DNA of 64,000 bases from CAYYYG01 sp964591375 (GTDB lineage: Bacteria; Patescibacteriota; Microgenomatia; UBA1406; GWC2-37-13), in assembly GCA_964591375.1 (NCBI GenBank), contig CAZQAU010000005.1, positions 8,180 through 72,179 on the forward strand, written 5' to 3'. Both the position numbers and the translations under genes were made by a program. The notes under the pieces were generated by a model that saw nothing but the letters and a program-made list of their open reading frames with translations, made no database searches and was not told the DNA's origin. Positions 54,910-64,000 of this stretch are shown one piece after another. The stretch's first letter is position 1. The number at the start of each line of letters is the position of its first letter.

Positions 54910-56028
54910 ATGGACGACAATAAACACGAGAGAGAAGAAACTGAGGAAAACAGTGAACAATCACCGAACAAAAAATCCAAGACAGAACAGGAACAAGAAC
55001 CAGAATACATTGAAATCAAAAAACATGGTTCGTTTTCAAAGGACGAAAAAGAAAACATCCATAACATGGCAAAGAAAGTGGGGTGGATAATACCAAAACA
55101 GTTAGATGATATTATAAAAATAGCCCAGATATGCAAAGGGATATTTAAAAAGACACATGTGTTTCTTACGTTTTTGTCTAATGAACATTCTGAAAACAAT
55201 TGGAAACACACACCCGTCATAAAACTCACCATCACTTTTAAAGAAGCACGAAGTAGAGCATTGTATCAATTTGATAAGTTTTGGATTGATTTTTTGATGT
55301 GCGGCTTGACGGAAACTGAAAAAAAATTTAATATTGAATTCAATGAAGCAATGGAAAATGTGTCTGGAACGCCAAGCGATCTGCGTAAAAACGCAATTGA
55401 ACGTTTACTAGAAATGTGTATAGACGATCATCCATACGAAGAAACTAATTTGCTGAATTTCGAAGAACGATTGTTTGCATTTAGAATTCATATGAGTTTG
55501 AGTGGTTTTGGCAATGATATAGACTTTTCCATTCCCAGAGATGAATTAGTCAAATATCGTCAAGTCATACGAACAAAACATAAAATTGATTACTGGATTG
55601 AAAAAAGTTTTCCTGCATATTTTAATCGTTTGAAATCATCATGGTATGTGTCTTATAGTGACGACGAAGATTTAAATTATGAATCCGGAAAGGAATTTGA
55701 AAAGGATATTGACAAAAATGTTAATAAAACCAACGATTCTTTGCCGACCGAAGATTTGGAATCAATTAATAATAATTATGTATATTCAAGAATTATGTAT
55801 TGCAGATTTTCCGCAAATATAACATCTGGATCTGAAAATGAGTATGGTGAAACACTAAACCCAGATTTACCAAATCGTCGGTTTTTTACAAAATCGTCGC
55901 TAAAGAAAACCCTGAGAGATTTTGCTGATTTGTATTACAATGACGAACGAGAATCGTTGATTGTTTTATCATTACTTGTTCAAAACATGCCATCAAATAT
56001 CACCGAAATGTTGAATGGGCATATATAA
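54910..56028 (+). CDS. Paralogue family protein, 372 aa
   Basis: Residues about 45-115 align by eye with 33937-34608, and residues about 320-372 (NRRFFTKSSLKKTL ... NITEMLNGH) align with the 141-residue protein at 58259 (NRRFFFTPMNVDYW ... NMTEHYLN). The N-terminus is charged and disordered. Function unknown. It may be a composite of modules that exist as separate small genes nearby. Confidence 0.8.
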   Translation: MDDNKHEREETEENSEQSPNKKSKTEQEQEPEYIEIKKHGSFSKDEKENIHNMAKKVGWIIPKQLDDIIKIAQICKGIFKKTHVFLTFLSNEHSENNWKHTPVIKLTITFKEARSRALYQFDKFWIDFLMCGLTETEKKFNIEFNEAMENVSGTPSDLRKNAIERLLEMCIDDHPYEETNLLNFEERLFAFRIHMSLSGFGNDIDFSIPRDELVKYRQVIRTKHKIDYWIEKSFPAYFNRLKSSWYVSYSDDEDLNYESGKEFEKDIDKNVNKTNDSLPTEDLESINNNYVYSRIMYCRFSANITSGSENEYGETLNPDLPNRRFFTKSSLKKTLRDFADLYYNDERESLIVLSLLVQNMPSNITEMLNGHI

Positions 56029-56100
56029 ACATATCTTATTTTTTAAAGTGTTTGATTTGGGATTTATTTTATTCAATAAAATTTTCATACAAAAAAGTTT

Positions 56101-56670
56101 TTACAAACTTGCTAATTGTTGTAAGTTGGAAACGGATGTGTTTTTGTCATGAACAAATGATTGATACATTAAACTAAGCAATAAACTTAATTTTGTGCAG
56201 AATCTCTCTATGCAATTAATTTGTACTGATGATGCTTCGTTTTTATTGACCTCTTGAGTAGTTTCAATAAAATATTTCGGAATTTGATAAGCAATAAACC
56301 CACAAGTGTTGTCCCAGTTTGTAGGTTGCATGTCGGTTTTCATAGAAAACTTGAATTCATTCTGAACACCATCAAAAATGTATTGCATAAATCGATCGGA
56401 TTCTGAGTGTTCGACTCTTATCCAAAAATAAATGCGCGTTCCACCGCATGTAAATTTGATTTGATTTTTAAGACATATATCTTTTCTTTTACCAGGCAAC
56501 AAAGATAATATTTCTGTTATAGTTTCTTTAAAAAAATCCCAAAATATTGAAAAGTCATTATGAGATAACGTTTCAAATGGTATTGATGATTTCCCCGTAA
56601 ATACAACAAATTGTTCGTCGATATGACATTCTGACTGTCGATTGTATTTTTTGTTAATATTATGTGCCAT
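56101..56670 (-). CDS. Paralogue family B member, 189 aa
   Basis: Paralogous to 57532-58122: HNDFSIFWDFFKETI versus DEEFKAFWDVFFDAL, and IYFWIRVEHSESDRFMQYIF versus MDFWLIIDHPSWDQFIQY. Start at MAHNINKK, the first ATG in frame. Function unknown; no TM. Confidence 0.75.
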   Translation of the reverse strand: MAHNINKKYNRQSECHIDEQFVVFTGKSSIPFETLSHNDFSIFWDFFKETITEILSLLPGKRKDICLKNQIKFTCGGTRIYFWIRVEHSESDRFMQYIFDGVQNEFKFSMKTDMQPTNWDNTCGFIAYQIPKYFIETTQEVNKNEASSVQINCIERFCTKLSLLLSLMYQSFVHDKNTSVSNLQQLASL

Positions 56671-56833
56671 ATTTGTAGTATGCACTGATTTTTATGTTTC
56701 TTTTAAAAAGTGTCCAAATCCATTGACTATTATGTATAAATATTTTTATGATATAAAGAAAATTTGAAACACAAATTAAAAGGCAATAAAAAATCTGTGG
56801 GCATAATATCGAACAATATAACATACAAATCAT

Positions 56834-57472
56834 ATGCAAGTTGAAACGGAAAACAATGCAAAAGAAACGGAAATGTACCAAGCGAAACGGCGCAGAACGG
56901 AATCTCCAATAAAACTATTGGAATACACGTTTGCAATACCATTGCATGAATGTTTGACACAAAAATGCAGTAGAAAATGCCATTCGGATATCATTGATGA
57001 AATCGGTTACTTTGTTGCATATTTTGATGTGGAAAAATTGAAGGCAAAAAAGGCAGAGTTTGAATTTTTGACGGAAAAAATAGACGAGGATAAAGAACTA
57101 TATACCTCAAAGGAAGCTAAAGAATCATCGTTATTTGATGCACTAAGAAATTATTTGGGTCATAATCATCACATTGTCTGTGAAAATGATATAGTAAACA
57201 TAGGGTTTGATGCAATGTTTTTATACAACGATATAAAACAAATATCAGAAACATTGACAGTCAACCTATTAGAAGAACAACATACCAAAATTCAAGATTG
57301 TATTATTACACACAAAACAATGCATCCACAAAATAAGCTATTTCGAAAATGGCTGAAATGTTTAGTGGGCATAATTGTGCCTAGTGAAGATACAACTCAT
57401 TTTATGGAACTAGATGCATCAAAGTATGTTATTTCACATACATGTTTCAAATACAGGAAATACATACCATAA
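56834..57472 (+). CDS. Paralogue family A member, 212 aa
   Basis: Paralogous to 53159-53731 as described for that gene, with an additional CSRKCHSD Cys pair in the N-terminal third and a longer internal charged loop. Function unknown. Confidence 0.75.
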   Translation: MQVETENNAKETEMYQAKRRRTESPIKLLEYTFAIPLHECLTQKCSRKCHSDIIDEIGYFVAYFDVEKLKAKKAEFEFLTEKIDEDKELYTSKEAKESSLFDALRNYLGHNHHIVCENDIVNIGFDAMFLYNDIKQISETLTVNLLEEQHTKIQDCIITHKTMHPQNKLFRKWLKCLVGIIVPSEDTTHFMELDASKYVISHTCFKYRKYIP

Positions 57473-57531
57473 AAAAGTATTGAATAAATAAAGAATTTTT
57501 ATTGAAAAACATTTTTGTTCAAAAACACATC

Positions 57532-58122
57532 CTATTCTTTGTCAGAAGAATCTGATGATTCTCCATCATAATCACCATTATCTTTTTTGTTTTTATAAAT
57601 ACGACAAATAGTATTATGAATATCATCCATAGCAAAGCATATGTTTTGTATTGTGCTATGCGTTTTCTTCAACACATCGTGTTCTGTAACTTCATGTAAT
57701 AAAATTTTCCACATCTCGACCGATACTATTTTACATATTCTTTTCCATTCCTGAAATTCGTCTTCACAATTTGCTACACACATTATTTTGTTTTTTCTGT
57801 ATGTGATTCGATATTGAATGAATTGATCCCAGCTTGGATGATCAATTATCAGCCAAAAATCCATTAAATTACCATGAATCATCACTCGCATATTATCTTG
57901 TTTTTTGTAAATTTTTTGTAATGCAATTCTAAGCCGTTTTTTCAATGCATCAAAAAACACATCCCAAAATGCTTTAAATTCTTCATCCGAAAACCAGATC
58001 GGACCAGTTTCTCTTTTGTCCACAAGCATATTTTCATAGTCATAATGCTTTTTAAGCTTTCTGGTACTATATGGGACATATCTGGTTTTGCATTCCGCGT
58101 AAGAACGAACAATTTTGGGCAT
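57532..58122 (-). CDS. Paralogue family B member, 196 aa
   Basis: Paralogous to 56101-56670. It has a basic N-terminal 35 residues and an acidic Ser-rich C-terminus (DGESSDSSDKE) that could be phosphorylated by casein kinase II. Function unknown. Confidence 0.75.
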   Translation of the reverse strand: MPKIVRSYAECKTRYVPYSTRKLKKHYDYENMLVDKRETGPIWFSDEEFKAFWDVFFDALKKRLRIALQKIYKKQDNMRVMIHGNLMDFWLIIDHPSWDQFIQYRITYRKNKIMCVANCEDEFQEWKRICKIVSVEMWKILLHEVTEHDVLKKTHSTIQNICFAMDDIHNTICRIYKNKKDNGDYDGESSDSSDKE

Positions 58123-58258
58123 TCAAAAAACTATTAGTTTTTGTAATTCTAATTTTGGTATTCAAAAAATATATTTTTTATAAACATAATTTTTGACTAA
58201 ACCCAAATCTCCCGCAATGAGTTTTTTACAAAACTCAAATACAACTTGATAAAGAAAA

Positions 58259-58684
58259 ATGTGTAAACAAAATATAACTCACGAATTTGTAGACGATGCA
58301 GATCAAATGGATGACAATACACTAGATTCAACTGATGATGACGAAAATCCTGACAGTCTATTTGATTATGATCCTGATCCCGGCCCTGAAGTGAATAGAC
58401 GATTTTTCTTTACACCAATGAATGTAGACTACTGGAGAAAGAAACTTGAAATACTTAGAAACGAACCAGAATCCAATGAAAGAACAAGACAATTGGATGA
58501 TCATCAAGCATTATTGGGAATGCTTCTTGTTCCTGGCAATATGACCGAGCATTATTTGAACACATGTGGAGACGAAGAAAAATTGAAAATATGGTTGCAT
58601 AATCAATGTGTTCCAGCTATCAATAATATTATAGCCGAAACGAATTTGTTGCTTGGGAACACATACAATGATGTTATACATTAA
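58259..58684 (+). CDS. Small acidic protein related to 54910-56028, 141 aa
   Basis: The N-terminal 45 residues are Asp/Glu/Pro-rich; the rest contains NRRFFFTPMNV and LLVPGNMTEHYLN, matching the C-terminal module of the 372-residue protein. Function unknown. Confidence 0.65.
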   Translation: MCKQNITHEFVDDADQMDDNTLDSTDDDENPDSLFDYDPDPGPEVNRRFFFTPMNVDYWRKKLEILRNEPESNERTRQLDDHQALLGMLLVPGNMTEHYLNTCGDEEKLKIWLHNQCVPAINNIIAETNLLLGNTYNDVIH

Positions 58685-58770
58685 CTAAATGTTTTTGTTT
58701 AGTTTAAATCATATTTTACTGAACATATTTGCCTCATAATAAAAGTCATATGTTTTAATTCGTATACAAG

Positions 58771-59142
58771 TTAAAATATTCCATATGGATTTGTAATCAA
58801 TATAATCAAAATCAAAATCCCATGCATTCCAAAAAATGAATCACATATTGATTCAACCATACGCATTTTGGATGCACTAATTTCCCCTTTTTTGTATTGT
58901 GATATTTTTCTCATCATGATTACTGAAAACGCAATCAATGGCACAACCTGTGCAGAATATATCCAAACAAAAGTCTTTGTCTTTGTGGAAAACGATAGGC
59001 TTAATAAAACAATTGTCCATTGTACAATAAAAATTGGCCAATTATTGCATTCATATGGTTTCTTTGCGGTTTGTTTTGAAGTGGTATTTGGTTGTTGTAA
59101 TATGGGTTTTGTTATCCGAGTGATATCATTGTTCGCAGCCAT
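58771..59142 (-). CDS. Small three-TM membrane protein, 123 aa
   Basis: Three hydrophobic segments (about residues 32-52, 58-78 and 100-120) follow a Thr/Lys/Asn-rich N-terminus. Function unknown. Confidence 0.65.
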   Translation of the reverse strand: MAANNDITRITKPILQQPNTTSKQTAKKPYECNNWPIFIVQWTIVLLSLSFSTKTKTFVWIYSAQVVPLIAFSVIMMRKISQYKKGEISASKMRMVESICDSFFGMHGILILIILITNPYGIF

Positions 59143-59290
59143 GAAACAAATTTTTGGTTTAAAAGGGTTATATTATTTTATAAAGTATTAAATTTTGTAT
59201 TGCAAAAATTATTTTAAAATTATTTCATAGTATTCAATTTCTTGGAAAACGGAAAAACAAAAACCGGTCACCGACTAATAGAAAACTGGA

Positions 59291-59572
59291 ATGGCGTTTT
59301 TATATAATTGGGCATTGGATTTTGCATTGATGCTAGGATACCATCCATCAGTTAAAAATCAAAAGTCTGCAAATTGGGGTCCTGGAATGTTTATTATTCA
59401 TGCAACTGACAAAAAAGGCAACAATTATGTCAAATTTACTGCGACCGGAAGCATCAATTTTGCAAGAGCAGTAAATGATATTAGAAGAATGACTGATGAT
59501 GATGCAAAACACATATATGGCAAAGATGCATCGTTTTATAACAATCAATTGATATTGCCTCAAAAAGATTGA
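59291..59572 (+). CDS. Small unknown protein, 93 aa
   Basis: A compact alpha/beta sequence with Gly/Trp-rich middle (SANWGPGMFIIHATDKKG) and no TM. Not recognised; the frame is bounded by AT-rich intergenic DNA with its own ATG. Confidence 0.6.
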   Translation: MAFLYNWALDFALMLGYHPSVKNQKSANWGPGMFIIHATDKKGNNYVKFTATGSINFARAVNDIRRMTDDDAKHIYGKDASFYNNQLILPQKD

Positions 59573-59683
59573 ATATGCAACTATTTTTTAAAAGTTATGT
59601 TTATTGTTTGAAAAGTTAATAAAATTTTTTTGTACAAATCACAAAAACTGTTATTCCGTTGAATACAATACAACTCCAATAAA

Positions 59684-60337
59684 ATGAGTACTAATGAAAA
59701 GGAAGAAGCGATTCCAGTCAACAATACATCCAATGACGATGATGACGTTGTAATTATAAAAGATGTCAAATCACGTTTGAAACCAGTTTCAATTGCGGTT
59801 GTGTCATACAACGATTTTTTAAAAGAAAAAGGGAATTTGTTGATACCGAATGCAACAGAAAAGGACTTGATATTTGACAAAGAAGAATGTATTTTTGAAT
59901 ACGAAACACCCGAAGAAACCACCAAGGAATTATGGAAACATGTGGACGAAGATCGAAGAAATATAATAAAAGAAATGGTGAAGAGGAAACATACTGAATG
60001 TATAAAACACAAAGCCAATTTTTTTGAATATATTACAAAAAGATACAAGGAAAAACGGGAATTGCAACAGATGATTGGGGCCATTGACGAAAATCTTTTT
60101 ATTGCGAGTAGACAAGATTTATTATACACTAAATTACAACTAAAATATACTCACATATTAAAGACAATTGAGCAATTGGAAGATGAAACAAATAATAACA
60201 TATTGAATGGAAATAACGAATTGACAAATCAAACAATCAAGCGCAACCTAGATACAATTACGGATTCAATTGACCGCATTATTAAAAAAAGACGCACTAT
60301 GTTTATAGATCCAAAACCATATACAAATATGATTTAA
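59684..60337 (+). CDS. Charged coiled-coil protein, 217 aa
   Basis: An acidic disordered start (NDDDDVVIIKD), then long charged helices (about residues 80-200) likely to form a coiled coil, with a basic patch (RIIKKRRT) near the C-terminus. Function unknown. The stop codon overlaps that of the convergent gene 60334-60879. Confidence 0.7.
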   Translation: MSTNEKEEAIPVNNTSNDDDDVVIIKDVKSRLKPVSIAVVSYNDFLKEKGNLLIPNATEKDLIFDKEECIFEYETPEETTKELWKHVDEDRRNIIKEMVKRKHTECIKHKANFFEYITKRYKEKRELQQMIGAIDENLFIASRQDLLYTKLQLKYTHILKTIEQLEDETNNNILNGNNELTNQTIKRNLDTITDSIDRIIKKRRTMFIDPKPYTNMI

Positions 60338-60879
60338 CAAAACTTTGTCAAATATGCATCTGGGTTTGTTGTAAAATAATTGATTTTCTTTATCACATGA
60401 TTTTTTTTATCGATTTTTTCTGTGAGTAATTTTTGGTGATGTTCAATAGCATCTTTGCTAAATGCAGCAGCAAGAAACATCATAAACTCGTTCGTTTGTT
60501 TGCTGTCAGCTATTCTTTCCAAAAGAGCTTCTTTGCTTTTCTCTGTCAAATATATATCATTTTTGACACCAGTTTCATGTAGGATATATACTTTCGAAAG
60601 GGCTTTCTCTGCTTCTGTCGTAACCTTGTGAACATTTTGAGAAAGCTTTAGCATTATAACCTCCTCTTTTTCTGCATCCACTGCATCCTGCATCAAATCC
60701 GGCAGTTTGTTTCGTATGGTGCTAATTTTATTTGCCTTTTCCTCTAGATTCATTTCCCTATATCGTTTTTTCTGCTGTGGTTTTTTTGGATCCGATACTG
60801 GCTCTGGTATTTTCGATAGCCATAAATCAACTATTGATTCAAAAGATGCTTCGGTTGATTTTCTATTTCGTTTGCTCAT
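60334..60879 (-). CDS. Charged helical protein, 181 aa
   Basis: Helical throughout, with a basic start (MSKRNRKSTE) and a Pro/Lys linker (SDPKKPQQKKRY) near residue 30. No TM or enzyme motif. It may partner the convergent coiled-coil protein, but there is no direct evidence. Confidence 0.65.
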   Translation of the reverse strand: MSKRNRKSTEASFESIVDLWLSKIPEPVSDPKKPQQKKRYREMNLEEKANKISTIRNKLPDLMQDAVDAEKEEVIMLKLSQNVHKVTTEAEKALSKVYILHETGVKNDIYLTEKSKEALLERIADSKQTNEFMMFLAAAFSKDAIEHHQKLLTEKIDKKNHVIKKINYFTTNPDAYLTKFC

Positions 60880-60992
60880 CGTGTTTTTTGTTTGTAAAAA
60901 ATAAACTCTGGAATATTTTTTGAATTTCGAAAAACGTTTTGTTTTCGTTTTTATATTTAATAAAAAATATGTTACAAATAATTATTTTTTTT

Positions 60993-63900
60993 CTATGGGT
61001 CACAAGGCACTGTTTGCACTAGTTGCAGCCTATCTGGACCACATGGATATACAGGAATTGGGACTGGAGATGGAATGAGTAAGAAACAGACAATAGCTGT
61101 ACCACATGAAGTTGCAGAAGGATCTGTGCAGCCAGAATAAGTCAGTTGGTCTTTGCCAACGAAAGAAGGATTGAAAGGAGTATATGTAAGAATAGATGTC
61201 ATGACATTGAATGTAGCGTTTCCATATAGAGGAGGTACAATAATAGTAAATGTTGTAGGATCGATTATGGTAGGCAAATCCGCTGCCAATGGGTCTCCTG
61301 TCACTGGATTGCCTTGTATTGCCTGGAAACAAACATCGTTCAAGATTATTGTATTTCCAAAAACAGTGATTGTTACAGTTGAATTCGTGCACAGACATAA
61401 ATCTGGTTGATCACAAATTTGATATACAAAACTATCTACTCCTGTAAAGCTTGCATTTGGAGAATAAGTAACTAATCCAGTCGAACTGTTAAAGTATACA
61501 ATTGCACCATTTACTGGAGGTGTGATAATGGATAATGTGTTTGGATCATATGGAGGCGTAATGTGAGGATACAATAATATATTAACCGAGGTATTTTGTG
61601 TTGTAACGGTGGAAAATGAAGTTGAACTTGGTCCTGTGCTAGGCAATATTTGCATTGTGACATATGCATTGCTACACAATCCATCTGCACTGCATATAGA
61701 GTATTGTACAGTAGTATTATATATTTGACAAGGAGGTTCTGTCAAATTTAATAGACAATTTGGAGCTGGTCCTATAGTCAAACTCCATCCTCCAGGTATG
61801 GGTGGGCTTACAGATACAATCGAACAAGTACTTATGTTACCACAATCATTTGTTGTAACATTGATAAGAGCAGGATTGGAGGTGATTGAACTAACACTAT
61901 CATTTTGTGCCACAGGATAAATAGATAAATAAACAGTTGCCATACCACAGTTTCCACAACTGGTGTTATCACATGCAGTATAATTAAATGAATAATTTCC
62001 ACTTGCATAACAATATGTTGATATGGTAAATGTGTAATTGACTGTTAGCGAAACATTTCCCCATATAAATGGACAAGGGAATGATATGCATCCAACTATG
62101 CCAACCGAAGGAGGATATACATTTACAGAATCATTCAAAAACTGATTCAAAGTTACGGAAGCATTTGCGGTTGTAATCACAGTATCATCTCTTAGAATAA
62201 CACTGCTTAATCCTTGGACTGTTACTAAGGCCGAATTATTGGCACAATTTCCATAAGTTCCATTTGTAACAGAATAGGTCATATTATAAACCCCAGAACT
62301 GCAATTTGTAGGCACAAATGTTGCATTGCATCCACCTGCCCCAGAATATAGAATAGTACCATTAAATCCATCAGTATTTGTAATATTGCATACAGTCACT
62401 CCTGTATTGCCTGATGCCAAGTTTAATGTGCCATCTTGCAAAGGAGCTATAGTAATGTTTTTAGGTATAGCCGTGACCATAATAGTACAATTTCCTGTGA
62501 CACATGCATCCGGGTTGCATCCAGATGTTGTTGTGTTGCAAGGAGTGCCGTTTGCTAAATTGGTTATATTACAAAATCCTGCAGGACAAGAAAAGTTTTG
62601 GCATGGGTTTCCATTGTTGCACAATGTAACATTTGTTTGCAAAATGCATGTTCCCGTTCCGTTACAATAAGAGCCTTGTTCACAATTTCCTCCTGTTGTT
62701 GCATTACAGGATGTTCCATTTATTGCATAGGTATACTGACAGCCAGTTGTAGCATTTGTGGCATTCGAAGGATTGCATATGGAAGTCGGTATACATGTTG
62801 TTGTGAATTGTGAACAGTATGAATCGTTGAAAAAGTATGAACATGTTCCATTTGATAAACAGGTAGGTATAACACATGAAAATCCTAAATATTGTGTGCA
62901 TGCAGTCGTGTTTCTTGCAAAAACACAAGTTCCAGTTTCATTACAATATGAATTTTCACAAGCACCAGTTGTAGTGTTGCAATAAGTACCATTTATAGCA
63001 TATGTTGTCGAGCAGCCTGTGGTTGCATTTGTTGCATTTGATGGCGAGCATATAGAACTAGGAGCACATGGAGGATTTACGAATATGTCACATACAGTAT
63101 TATTGTATGAAGAAACACTACAATTTCCTGATTGGCATTGTTCTATAACACAACTTGGTTGTGTACCCGTACTACAACTCGTTCCATTATTTTGATATAC
63201 CACATAGCACCCGCTTCCAGGTGATATATTTGTGTTGGTTGGATCACATGTAATATTGATTGCACATGTGTTATTTGTGATATATTGTTGACAATAGGTG
63301 TCATTGAATAAATAAGAACAAGTTCCATTCAATAAACAACTTGGAACCACACATGCATCATTTATGTATTGATTGCATGCTGTAACATTTGTTGCAAAAA
63401 CACACTGACCTGTGCCATTGCAGAATGACCCATCGCAATTTCCAAGAGTAGTATTGCAATGAGTTCCATTAGCAGCATATATGTTCTGACAACCTGTAGT
63501 CGCATTTGTAGCATTGGTGGGATTACATATAGAATTTGGAGTGCAAGGAACATCGATATTAGGCAAGCATACAGTGTTATTATATTGTGTAACACTGCAA
63601 TTTCCAGATATACACTGCTCAACCACACAAGACGGTTGCGATCCTGTCGAACAAGTTGTATTGTCTGGCTGGTATACTCTATAACATCCAGTATTATTAG
63701 CGACATTGGCCAATGGAGGATTACAAGTGATATTTAAGAAGCAAGATACATTTGAATATTGCAAACAATATGTATCGTTGAAAAAATAGGTACATGTTCC
63801 ATTCGGATGACAAGTAGGGACAACACAGGAGGCATTTGTGTAATCATTGCATTGTGTAACGTTCGTGGAAGGTATGCAAGTATTTGTGCCATTACAGTAA

Positions 63901-64000
63901 GAAGCATCACATTGATTGCCAGTAGTGTTACAAGGAGTATTCAAAGGCTGATATGTCAAATAGCATCCTGAGCCAGCAGGACCGTTTGTAATATTAGGAT
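60993..64000 (-). CDS. Large Cys-rich, N-glycosylated surface protein (partial, N-terminus outside window)
   Basis: The frame stays open to the right edge, so the N-terminus (with any signal peptide) is missing. The first about 500 residues in the window are tandem Cys-rich units of roughly 45-60 residues, each with repeated CNGTG.C, C.NATNATTGC and C..NGTC.Y.FNDTYC motifs and very many NxT/S sites. The C-terminal 400 residues contain cadherin/VCBS-like Ig repeats (PVAQNDSVSSI..., VTYSPNASFTGVDSFVYQIC, LTYTPFNPSFVGKDQLTY). There is no C-terminal TM segment. It is probably a secreted or virion-surface adhesin. Confidence 0.85.
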   Translation of the reverse strand, partial: PNITNGPAGSGCYLTYQPLNTPCNTTGNQCDASYCNGTNTCIPSTNVTQCNDYTNASCVVPTCHPNGTCTYFFNDTYCLQYSNVSCFLNITCNPPLANVANNTGCYRVYQPDNTTCSTGSQPSCVVEQCISGNCSVTQYNNTVCLPNIDVPCTPNSICNPTNATNATTGCQNIYAANGTHCNTTLGNCDGSFCNGTGQCVFATNVTACNQYINDACVVPSCLLNGTCSYLFNDTYCQQYITNNTCAINITCDPTNTNISPGSGCYVVYQNNGTSCSTGTQPSCVIEQCQSGNCSVSSYNNTVCDIFVNPPCAPSSICSPSNATNATTGCSTTYAINGTYCNTTTGACENSYCNETGTCVFARNTTACTQYLGFSCVIPTCLSNGTCSYFFNDSYCSQFTTTCIPTSICNPSNATNATTGCQYTYAINGTSCNATTGGNCEQGSYCNGTGTCILQTNVTLCNNGNPCQNFSCPAGFCNITNLANGTPCNTTTSGCNPDACVTGNCTIMVTAIPKNITIAPLQDGTLNLASGNTGVTVCNITNTDGFNGTILYSGAGGCNATFVPTNCSSGVYNMTYSVTNGTYGNCANNSALVTVQGLSSVILRDDTVITTANASVTLNQFLNDSVNVYPPSVGIVGCISFPCPFIWGNVSLTVNYTFTISTYCYASGNYSFNYTACDNTSCGNCGMATVYLSIYPVAQNDSVSSITSNPALINVTTNDCGNISTCSIVSVSPPIPGGWSLTIGPAPNCLLNLTEPPCQIYNTTVQYSICSADGLCSNAYVTMQILPSTGPSSTSFSTVTTQNTSVNILLYPHITPPYDPNTLSIITPPVNGAIVYFNSSTGLVTYSPNASFTGVDSFVYQICDQPDLCLCTNSTVTITVFGNTIILNDVCFQAIQGNPVTGDPLAADLPTIIDPTTFTIIVPPLYGNATFNVMTSILTYTPFNPSFVGKDQLTYSGCTDPSATSCGTAIVCFLLIPSPVPIPVYPCGPDRLQLVQTVPCDP

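Noticed and set aside
1..64000. Mimivirus-like early promoter (AAAATTGA) as general signal
   Set aside because: It is not found consistently upstream of starts; upstream regions are merely AT-rich with scattered TATA-like stretches.

Overview
The window looks like about 64 kb of an AT-rich DNA virus of a eukaryote (or a viral insertion in a eukaryotic genome). Genes are packed on both strands with gaps mostly under 200 bases, and several convergent pairs have overlapping stop codons. Most products are lineage-specific. I found no rRNA, tRNA, CRISPR or bacterial operon features, and no gene-free stretch longer than about 300 bases.

Three observations point to the herpesvirus-like (HK97-capsid) lineage, most plausibly a mirusvirus-type virus of a protist. 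(1) A 509-residue protein at 32199-33728 (-) matches a herpesvirus-type capsid maturation protease fused to a scaffold, with a candidate His59/Ser117/His131 triad and an internal Met that would give a scaffold-only product. (2) A protein at 28861-30591 (-) has the Cys and Asp-Ser-His landmarks of the herpesvirus UL36-type (C76) tegument deubiquitinase. (3) Two genes only make sense when short spliceosomal introns are removed: a cyclin at 38363-39224 (-) and an 826-residue protein at 35827-38368 (+). Both introns have GTAAG-type donors, a CTAAY branch site and an acceptor about 20 nt later, which implies transcription in the nucleus. The assignment is an inference: no polymerase, terminase or proven major capsid gene lies in the window.

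Layout. 1-4.3 kb: the 5' part of a very large protein running off the left edge, possibly structural. 4.5-16.8 kb: a seven-TM receptor with an RGS-like tail, a permuted papain-like hydrolase, a secreted EF-hand-like protein, two large unknown proteins with acidic/Pro-Ser tails, and small unknowns. 16.9-32 kb: a seven-TM protein, a degenerate RecD2-like helicase, a type II fibre-like glycoprotein, a YqaJ/lambda-type exonuclease, a lumenal sulfotransferase-like protein, the C76-like protein and small membrane proteins. 32-40 kb: protease-scaffold, possible capsid proteins, the two intron genes. 40-46.5 kb: an N6-adenine-type DNA methyltransferase, a Sel1-like membrane protein, a CCR4-like protein with damaged active site, a winged-helix protein and membrane proteins. 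46.6-54.8 kb: a membrane-anchored copine-type vWA protein beside a U-box protein, an acyltransferase-3/SGNH enzyme and an FkbM-type methyltransferase. 53-58.7 kb: a nest of small paralogous families. 58.7-64 kb: small genes, then a Cys-rich, heavily N-glycosylatable surface protein running off the right edge.

Functional themes: capsid assembly; DNA metabolism (exonuclease, dead helicase, methyltransferase); ubiquitin and cell-cycle manipulation (C76-like protease, U-box, copine vWA, cyclin); mRNA-decay mimicry (CCR4-like); and a glycan/secretory module (acyltransferase, FkbM, sulfotransferase-like, two large glycoproteins).
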